A stretch of 64,000 bases of DNA from Streptomyces sp. NRRL WC-3618 (GTDB lineage: Bacteria; Actinomycetota; Actinomycetes; Streptomycetales; Streptomycetaceae). Shown one piece after another: positions 58,662 through 64,000 of the stretch. A program made the position numbers and the translations under genes. The notes beneath the pieces were generated by a model. The model did no database searches, had not been told where the DNA came from, and saw nothing but the letters and a program-made list of their open reading frames with translations. The DNA is taken from assembly GCF_001280005.1 (NCBI RefSeq), contig NZ_LGDW01000236.1, positions 120,298-184,297 of the forward strand, read 5' to 3'. Position 1 is the first letter of the stretch. Every line of letters starts with the position of its first letter.

Positions 58662-58749
58662 GGCCCTGAACGCGGTCGGCGCCCCCGCGCGTCCACCGTG
58701 TTCAGGGCCGGGGACGTGGACCTCCCGAGCACGTGACTGCCTCTCGGGA
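58662..58749. terminator. Two hairpins between rhodanese and recX
   Basis: GGCCCTGAAC (58662-58671) pairs with GTTCAGGGCC (58700-58709); TCCCGAG (58723-58729) pairs with CTCGGGA (58743-58749). The second starts 25 bases after the recX stop on the minus strand; the first serves the plus strand. Confidence 0.6.
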
Positions 58750-58773
58750 CGGCCGGACCTCGGCGCAGCAGGC

Positions 58774-59712
58774 TCAGTACTCGTCGTCGACGAGGAACTC
58801 CGTGGCCTCACCCTCCTCGCCCTCCTCCTCCAGTGCCTGCCGGACCACCCGCAGGGCCATGCCCGGGGAGTAGCCCTTGCGGGCGAGCATGCCCGCCAGG
58901 CGCCGCAGCCGCTTGTCGCGGTCGAGGCCGCGGGTCGCACGCAGTTTGCGCGCGACGAGTTCACGCGCGGTCGTCTCCTCCTGCTCGGAGTCGAGCTGCC
59001 CGACGGCCTCGTCAATGAGCGTCGGGTCCACGCCCTTGGTACGCAGTTCCTGTACGAGCGCCCGCCGGGCCAGTCCCCGCCCGTGGTGACGGGACTCGAC
59101 CCAGGCGTCCGCGAACGCGCTGTCGTTGATCAGTCCGACCTCCTCGAACCGCGACAGCACCCCCTCGGCCACCTCGTCCGGGATCTCGCGCTTGCGCAGG
59201 GCATCCGCGAGCTGCTTGCGCGTACGCGGAGTCCCGGTGAGCAGGCGCAGGCAGATCGCCCGCGCCCGCTCAGCCGGGTCACCCGGCGGTTCCGCGCTCT
59301 CGGCCCTCGACGAGGAGACGGAACCTCCGTCCTGTGGGTCGCCGCCAGCCTCACCGAAGCCGCGCTGCCGATGTCGTCCACGCCCGCCACGCGAGCCCTC
59401 ACCGCGTGAGCCGCCCTCGCTGTACGGGCCGCCCTCACCACTCGGGGCACCAGCGCCACGACGCCTTCTCCCTGCCGGAAACCCGTCGCCCCGGCGTCGG
59501 CCGCCCCCCGGCAGACCCTCACCGCGACGCGCTCCGGCGCCGACATCACCGTCTCCCTCGTACCACCCGGCGCCCTCGTGGACTCCGCGGCCACCCCCGT
59601 ATGGCCCGGCCTCCTCGTAGGCGCTGTCGCCGTCCCCGGCAACGCCCCCGCCGCCTCGGTCTTCCGAGGCACCGGGGTCTGCGTACTCGGCCCAGTCGGT
59701 TCGTCGGGTCAC
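58774..59712 (-). CDS. recX: RecA regulator RecX with long N-terminal extension
   Basis: 312 aa, twice the usual size. Residues 1-145 are Gly/Arg/Glu-rich and disordered; the RecX core occupies about 150-312 with its three-helix repeats (RAICLRLLTGTPRTRKQLADAL, FADAWVESRHHGRGLARRAL, KRLRRLAGMLARKGYSPGMALRVV). It modulates RecA filaments. GTG at 59712 is three bases after the recA stop, so translation is coupled to recA. Confidence 0.95.
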   Translation of the reverse strand: MTRRTDWAEYADPGASEDRGGGGVAGDGDSAYEEAGPYGGGRGVHEGAGWYEGDGDVGAGARRGEGLPGGGRRRGDGFPAGRRRRGAGAPSGEGGPYSEGGSRGEGSRGGRGRHRQRGFGEAGGDPQDGGSVSSSRAESAEPPGDPAERARAICLRLLTGTPRTRKQLADALRKREIPDEVAEGVLSRFEEVGLINDSAFADAWVESRHHGRGLARRALVQELRTKGVDPTLIDEAVGQLDSEQEETTARELVARKLRATRGLDRDKRLRRLAGMLARKGYSPGMALRVVRQALEEEGEEGEATEFLVDDEY

Positions 59713-59715
59713 CGG

Positions 59716-60840
59716 CTAGCTCTTGACCGCCGTGGCCCTGGCCTTGGCCGTCTTGGCCGCCGGCGCGGGGACCGTCTTCGCGGCCTCGTCCGAGCCGACC
59801 GTGACCGCCGCGTCCGCGCCCGGCTCCTCGGTGGGCTTCTCCGGCCGCACACCGACCCCCAGCTTCTCGAGGATCTTCTTCTCGATCTCGTTGGCGAGGT
59901 CGGGGTTGTCCTTCAGGAAGTTGCGCGCGTTCTCCTTGCCCTGGCCGAGCTGGTCGCCCTCGTACGTGTACCAGGCGCCGGCCTTGCGGACGAAGCCGTG
60001 CTCCACGCCCATGTCGATCAGACCGCCCTCGCGGCTGATGCCGTGCCCGTAGAGGATGTCGAACTCCGCCTGCTTGAAGGGCGGCGCGACCTTGTTCTTG
60101 ACGACCTTGACGCGGGTGCGGTTGCCGACCGCGTCGGTACCGTCCTTCAGGGTCTCGATGCGCCGGATGTCGAGCCGCACCGAGGCGTAGAACTTCAGCG
60201 CCCGGCCACCGGTCGTGGTCTCGGGCGAGCCGAACATCACGCCGATCTTCTCGCGGAGCTGGTTGATGAAGATCGCGGTGGTCTTCGACTGGTTGAGCGC
60301 GCTGGTGATCTTCCGCAGCGCCTGGCTCATCAGACGGGCCTGAAGGCCGACGTGGCTGTCGCCCATCTCGCCCTCGATCTCCGCGCGCGGGACGAGCGCG
60401 GCGACGGAGTCGATGACGATGAGGTCGAGGGCACCGGAGCGGACCAGCATGTCCACGATCTCCAGCGCCTGTTCGCCGTTGTCCGGCTGCGAAAGGATCA
60501 GGTTGTCGATGTCGACGCCGAGCTTCTTCGCGTACTCGGGGTCGAGGGCGTGCTCCGCGTCGATGAAGGCCACCTGGCCGCCGGCCTTCTGCGCGTTCGC
60601 CACCGCGTGCAGGGTCAGGGTCGTCTTGCCGGAGGATTCCGGGCCGTACACCTCCACCACTCGGCCGCGCGGCAGGCCGCCGACGCCGAGGGCGACGTCG
60701 AGCGCGGTCGACCCGGTGGGGATGACCTCGATGGGCTCATTCGGCCGCTCGCCCAGGCGCATCACCGCGCCCTTGCCGAACTGTCGTTCAATCTGCGCGA
60801 GCGCGGCGTCGAGCGCCTTCTCGCGGTCGGTTCCTGCCAT
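59716..60840 (-). CDS. recA: Recombinase RecA
   Basis: 374 aa, the length I recall for Streptomyces RecA. Walker [11 protein letters not shown] (about 68-77), Walker [11 protein letters not shown], loop 1 [10 protein letters not shown], loop 2 [22 protein letters not shown], and an Ala/Lys-rich C-terminus. It forms filaments for homologous recombination and activates LexA cleavage. ATG at 60840 begins [10 protein letters not shown], with GTGGAA upstream. A Cheo box lies in the promoter region and a DnaA-box-like sequence in the leader. Co-transcribed with recX. Confidence 0.98.
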   Translation of the reverse strand: MAGTDREKALDAALAQIERQFGKGAVMRLGERPNEPIEVIPTGSTALDVALGVGGLPRGRVVEVYGPESSGKTTLTLHAVANAQKAGGQVAFIDAEHALDPEYAKKLGVDIDNLILSQPDNGEQALEIVDMLVRSGALDLIVIDSVAALVPRAEIEGEMGDSHVGLQARLMSQALRKITSALNQSKTTAIFINQLREKIGVMFGSPETTTGGRALKFYASVRLDIRRIETLKDGTDAVGNRTRVKVVKNKVAPPFKQAEFDILYGHGISREGGLIDMGVEHGFVRKAGAWYTYEGDQLGQGKENARNFLKDNPDLANEIEKKILEKLGVGVRPEKPTEEPGADAAVTVGSDEAAKTVPAPAAKTAKARATAVKS

Positions 60841-60929
60841 GGGTTCCACCCGATTTGCTTGAGTCGATCGCTTCACGTCAAAGACGCTAACGCCTGCCAC
60901 TGACAATGCGCCCTGACGCCCGTCCGGCC

Positions 60930-60938
60930 TGTGGATAA
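60930..60938 (-). promoter_or_regulatory. DnaA-box-like 9-mer in the recA leader
   Basis: The plus strand reads TGTGGATAA; 90 bases upstream of the recA ATG and inside the predicted 5' leader. Identical over 14 bases to the one at 11343-11356. Confidence 0.45.
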
Positions 60939-61000
60939 CTCGGGCGCATCTCCATGAAAAACATGACGAAATGCCCGCTGCGAGCCTCACCGGAACCTCT

Positions 61001-61030
61001 ATCAGAATGGATGTTCGATTTTTGTGTCAA
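61001..61030 (-). promoter_or_regulatory. recA promoter with Cheo-type damage box
   Basis: Minus strand: -35 TTGACA (61030-61025, perfect), then GAACATCCATTC (61016-61005), the Cheo-box variant I recall for Streptomyces recA, and a weak -10 TCTGAT (61006-61001). LexA would sit in the spacer. Confidence 0.8.
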
Positions 61031-61218
61031 GCGCGACACCCGGCACGTCGGAGACTGGGTTTCCGCGGTACGCCAATGGCCGGGATGTCGGGTTCGACAC
61101 CCTCAGGGACACCTCACCCGGGGCGCTCTCGACCGGACGGAACGGGTGCGGAGCACCTCTGCCACGCGGTCGGACGGCTACCTGGCGCCCATCGGCGGCG
61201 CCACGGCCCGGACTCGGC

Positions 61219-62520
61219 TCACGCCGGCGTGGAGCCTTCCCCGGATGACGACCCCGACCCCGGTTCCGGATCCTCCGCGGAGGGCGCCGAGTCGTCGGTG
61301 CCGGCGCCACGCCGCCCCACCAGCAGACCCCGCAGCCGCGCGAGAACGCCCGTACCCCGACCTCGGTGTCCCTGGACACGAGGGTCGTCCGTGACGTCGT
61401 AGCGCTTCACGTACGCCCCCAGGAAGGCCTGGAGCGTGGCGATCGCCGGGATGGCGATCAGTGCGCCGACGGCGCCGAGGAGCGCGGTGCCGGCGATGAC
61501 CGATCCGAAGGCGACCGCGGGGTGGATGTCGACGGTCTTGGCGGTCAGCTTGGGCTGCAGCACATAGTTCTCGAACTGCTGGTAGAGCACGACGAAGCCC
61601 AGCACCCACAGCGCATACCAGGGATCGACCGTGAAGGCGATCAGCATCGGCAGGGCGCCCGCGAGATAGGTACCGATGGTCGGGATGAACTGCGACACCA
61701 GTCCCACCCAGACGGCGAGCACGGGCGCGTACGGCACGTTCAGGATCTCCAGCAGCACGTAGTGCGCGACCCCCGAGATGAACGCCATCAGGCCGCGCGA
61801 GTACAGATAGCCGCCGGTCTTGTCGACGGCGATCTCCCACGCGCGCAGCACCTCGACCTGCCGGGCTGGCGGCAGCACGGAGCACAACGCGCGGCGCAGT
61901 CTCGGCCCGTCGGCGGCGAAGTAGAACGCGAACAGTGTGATCATCAGCAGCTGGAAGAGGCCGCCCAGCACCTGGGCGGAGACGTCCAGGACACCGGTGG
62001 CGCTGTTCCGGACGTAACTGCGCAGCCAGTCGGAACGCAGCAGGCCCTCCTGGACGTCCACCCGCTTCAGATCGGTGTGGAAGTGCGCGTTGACCCAGCT
62101 GATGACAGAGTCGAGATAGTTCGGGAAGTCCTCGACGATCTTGACGATCTGGCCCGCGAGCATGGAACCGAGCAGGGTGACGAATCCGGCGATCGCGATG
62201 ACCAGGCCGATGAAGACCAGGAAGGTGGCCAGTCCCCGGCGGATACCCCGCGACGCCATGCGGCTCACCGCGGGTTCGATCGCGAGGGCGGCGAAGAATG
62301 CGATGAGGATGTTGATCAACAGGCCTGTGAGCTGGTGAAAGGCCCAACTGCCCAGTTGGAACAGGCCGACGAGGGCAAGCGCCAGGATCATGGCGCGCGG
62401 CAGCCAGCGGGGCATGCCCGCGCCCTGCCCGGCGCCCTGCCCGGCCGGGGGTGTGGGCGGCTGCGCGCCGAACGGGGACGTCTGCTGTCCGAGCTGCCCG
62501 GTCTCGTCTGTGGATGCCAC
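61219..62520 (-). CDS. AI-2E family transporter
   Basis: 433 aa with about eight membrane segments in the PF01594 pattern: two N-terminal hydrophobic blocks (MILALALVGLFQLGSWAF, LLINILIAFFAALAI), TFLVFIGLVIAIAGFVTLL, a soluble stretch (150-210), then FQLLMITLFAFYF, SQFIPTIGTYLAGALP and ALLGAVGALIAIPAIATLQAF. A low-complexity C-terminal tail. Substrates of this family vary and are mostly unknown. The GTG at 62520 or one six codons up at 62538 could be the start. Confidence 0.88.
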   Translation of the reverse strand: MASTDETGQLGQQTSPFGAQPPTPPAGQGAGQGAGMPRWLPRAMILALALVGLFQLGSWAFHQLTGLLINILIAFFAALAIEPAVSRMASRGIRRGLATFLVFIGLVIAIAGFVTLLGSMLAGQIVKIVEDFPNYLDSVISWVNAHFHTDLKRVDVQEGLLRSDWLRSYVRNSATGVLDVSAQVLGGLFQLLMITLFAFYFAADGPRLRRALCSVLPPARQVEVLRAWEIAVDKTGGYLYSRGLMAFISGVAHYVLLEILNVPYAPVLAVWVGLVSQFIPTIGTYLAGALPMLIAFTVDPWYALWVLGFVVLYQQFENYVLQPKLTAKTVDIHPAVAFGSVIAGTALLGAVGALIAIPAIATLQAFLGAYVKRYDVTDDPRVQGHRGRGTGVLARLRGLLVGRRGAGTDDSAPSAEDPEPGSGSSSGEGSTPA

Positions 62521-62602
62521 GGTGCAAGTCTCGCCCACACCACCGACAACCGGTCACCACCCTGCGGTCTTTACGGCCGACCGAAGCCGTCTCAGTGCGA
62601 TT

Positions 62603-62797
62603 TCACCGGTTCTCCGCCGGAACGTTCATCGCCGCGCACACCACACGCCACACGTCCTTCGCCTCCCAGCCGGCGTCCAGGGCCTCGTGCACGGTCCGGC
62701 CGCCCAGTTCCGTCAGCACGTGATCACGCGCGAAGGTGTCGGCGTACCCCGAACCGAAGTGTTCCGCCATCCGCTGCCAGAAGACCGTCAACCGCAT
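62603..62797 (-). CDS. DUF3046 domain-containing protein
   Basis: 64 aa. Matches DUF3046, a small actinobacterial protein usually found near recA: MRLTVFWQRMAEHFGSGYAD, VLTELGGRTVHEALDAG, VWRVVCAAMNVP. Helical, soluble. The function is unknown. ATG at 62797; a -10-like GATACT ends six bases upstream, so it may be leaderless. Confidence 0.88.
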   Translation of the reverse strand: MRLTVFWQRMAEHFGSGYADTFARDHVLTELGGRTVHEALDAGWEAKDVWRVVCAAMNVPAENR

Positions 62798-62849
62798 GAC
62801 TTCAGTATCCCGCCCCTGAGGGTGGGCCCACGCCGGGTCCGCTGAACGT

Positions 62850-62864
62850 GGGCGCTTTGCGCCC
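62850..62864. promoter_or_regulatory. GGGCGC-TTT-GCGCCC inverted repeat at a start
   Basis: Perfect 6-bp arms immediately upstream of the -10 TACGGT (62865-62870), which itself ends seven bases before the ATG at 62878. Possible operator in a promoter spacer. Confidence 0.45.
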
Positions 62865-62877
62865 TACGGTCTGACAC

Positions 62878-63822
62878 ATGGCCGAAACAGGAGCACCCCC
62901 ACTCCCCCAGACGCCCCCGGCGCGTTCCCCGCTCTTCCGTGCCGAGCACTTCGTGTGGCTCACCGCGCGCGTGCTGGAGCAGCGCCGCTTCGCGTACCAC
63001 TTCCTGAACGGAGGCGCAGACCCGGTCGAGACCGCGCTGGAGGCCTATCGCAACGAGGACGGCGGATACGGTCACGCGCTGGAACCCGATCTGCGCGGCC
63101 CCGTCAGCCAGCCCCTGCACGTCGGACACGCGCTGCGTGTCCTGGACGCCATCAGGCGCTGCGGCGGCCAGCGGGTGGAGCGCGTGTGCCGCTATCTGAC
63201 GTCCGTCTCCACCGCGGACGGCGCACTGCCGGCGATCCATCCCAGCCAGCGCGGCTATCCGGCGGCGCCCTTCGTGCCGATCGTGGACGACCCGCCCAGC
63301 GAGCTGCTCTCCACCGGCCCGGTGGTGGGCCTGCTGCACCGCAACGAGGTGTGGCACGCCTGGCTGTTCCGGGCCACGGACTTCTGCTGGCAGGCGGTCG
63401 ATTCCCTGGAGAAGTCCCATCCGTACGAGGTCGAGGCCGCCGTGGCCTTCCTGGACTCGGTTCCCGACCGCTCACGCGCGGAGGCGGCGGCCGACCGGCT
63501 GGGCCGCCTGGTGCGCGAGCACCGGCTCGTGGCACTCGACCCGGAACGCCTCGACGCCTCCCCGGTGGCGCCCGGCTACGCCCCGGGCGAGCACCACTTC
63601 CCGTACGACTACGCGAGGACACCGGGCTCACTCGCGCGCGCGTGGTTCACGGACGAGGAGATGGCACGCTCCCTGGACTTCCTCGCGAGCGAACAGCGCG
63701 AGGACGGCGGCTGGCCCATCCGGTGGCGCGCGTGGGCACCGGGCACTGCCCTGGAGGCCCGCCCGATGGTGACGATCGAGGCGCTGCGCACCCTGAAGGC
63801 GTACGGCCGCCCCGTCGGCTGA
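62878..63822 (+). CDS. Alpha/alpha-toroid protein (terpenoid cyclase/prenyltransferase fold)
   Basis: 314 aa. Helical-barrel repeats with the hallmark turns: YRNEDGGYGHALEPD (about 60-75), YLTSVSTADGALP, and EQREDGGWPIRWRAW near 285, resembling the QW-like motifs of the squalene cyclase/prenyltransferase toroid fold. The catalytic DxDD motif of cyclases is not seen, so it may be noncatalytic. No signal peptide. Leaderless start suggested by TACGGT seven bases before the ATG. Function unknown. Confidence 0.72.
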   Translation: MAETGAPPLPQTPPARSPLFRAEHFVWLTARVLEQRRFAYHFLNGGADPVETALEAYRNEDGGYGHALEPDLRGPVSQPLHVGHALRVLDAIRRCGGQRVERVCRYLTSVSTADGALPAIHPSQRGYPAAPFVPIVDDPPSELLSTGPVVGLLHRNEVWHAWLFRATDFCWQAVDSLEKSHPYEVEAAVAFLDSVPDRSRAEAAADRLGRLVREHRLVALDPERLDASPVAPGYAPGEHHFPYDYARTPGSLARAWFTDEEMARSLDFLASEQREDGGWPIRWRAWAPGTALEARPMVTIEALRTLKAYGRPVG

Positions 63823-63840
63823 CTCCAGGAACGCAGGTAC

Positions 63841-63879
63841 GGCGGCTGCGGCGCACCCCCTCTGACACCCGCAGCCGCC
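63841..63879 (+). terminator. Terminator after the toroid-protein gene
   Basis: GGCGGCTGCGG (63841-63851) pairs with CCGCAGCCGCC (63869-63879), 11 bp, starting 19 bases after the stop. The remaining 120 bases to the window edge show no gene. Confidence 0.8.
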
Positions 63880-64000
63880 CACCGCCGAAACGGACGTGCC
63901 GGCATGTCCGCCCACAGCGGCCGGCCCGGCCCCGACCCCACCACCCACCGAGTTCGTGGCCGCCGGCGCATACCCGTCCACGAACCGCACCGCCCCACCC

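Larger units (their letters stand above)
60841..61218. other. recA upstream region
   Basis: 378 bases. It holds the recA promoter, a damage box and a DnaA-box-like sequence in the first 190 bases; nothing further is seen toward the AI-2E gene end. Confidence 0.75.

Noticed and set aside
1..64000. Mobile elements, CRISPR arrays, integration sites
   Set aside because: No transposase, integrase, spaced repeats or tRNA target was seen; the layout is that of conserved core chromosome.

Overview
The window is a 64 kb stretch of Streptomyces chromosome. The base composition is about 70% G+C, codons end mostly in G or C, GTG and TTG starts are frequent, and the gene set is diagnostic: the principal sigma factor hrdB, the sporulation regulator whiH, class II ribonucleotide reductase with nrdR, the gluR-gluK/gluABCD glutamate locus, and recA-recX. 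From memory, the order follows the S. coelicolor chromosome from about SCO5767 to SCO5821, read in reverse. This is therefore conserved core chromosome and not a mobile island. I see no insertion sequence, prophage, CRISPR array, tRNA or rRNA.

Left part (1-14 kb): a secreted trypsin-like protease cut by the window edge, hrdB, whiH, a one-piece ABC protein with a degraded ATPase, an NrtR-like Nudix regulator, a glycogen-debranching-type protein, a DUF4192 protein and a RecQ-like helicase fused to a phosphoribosyltransferase-like domain. All lie on the minus strand.

Middle-left (14-24 kb): two proteins of unknown function, rnhB, a divergent TetR/MFS drug-efflux pair with two copies of a 20-bp palindrome, an ADP-ribosylhydrolase/histidine-phosphatase pair, a YdbC-like protein, a TerD protein and a DUF2785 protein.

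DNA precursor and repair block (23.5-30.6 kb): nrdR-nrdJ diverge from lexA across a 518-bp region that carries two NrdR boxes exactly 31 bp apart and a perfect SOS box. lexA runs toward a DinG-type helicase and is separated from it by two strong hairpins. A three-gene NRPS-independent siderophore set (aminotransferase, IucA/IucC synthetase, acyltransferase) follows at 30.7-35.2 kb.

Middle-right (35.5-48.6 kb): a trypsin-fold lipoprotein, hflX, an M1 peptidase, the RelA/SpoT homologue rshA, dapF, miaA and miaB with their neighbours, two small charged proteins and a MazG-like protein.

Glutamate locus (48.7-55.5 kb): a membrane-anchored TAXI-type binding protein, gluK and gluR (two-component system), and divergent gluABCD (ABC uptake), with inverted repeats in the gluR-gluA gap.

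Right end (55.6-64 kb): an FAD monooxygenase, a 30-codon cysteine-containing leader peptide ahead of cysteine dioxygenase and a rhodanese, then recX-recA (Cheo-type damage box), an AI-2E transporter family protein, DUF3046 and an alpha/alpha-toroid protein.

A window-wide pattern stands out. About eleven genes without a Shine-Dalgarno sequence have a -10-like hexamer ending exactly 6-7 bases before the start codon, as expected for leaderless mRNAs. No obviously new multi-gene system is visible. The most promising leads are the cysteine leader peptide, the TAXI-GluK association, the minimal siderophore set, the helicase-PRTase fusion and the leaderless-start series.
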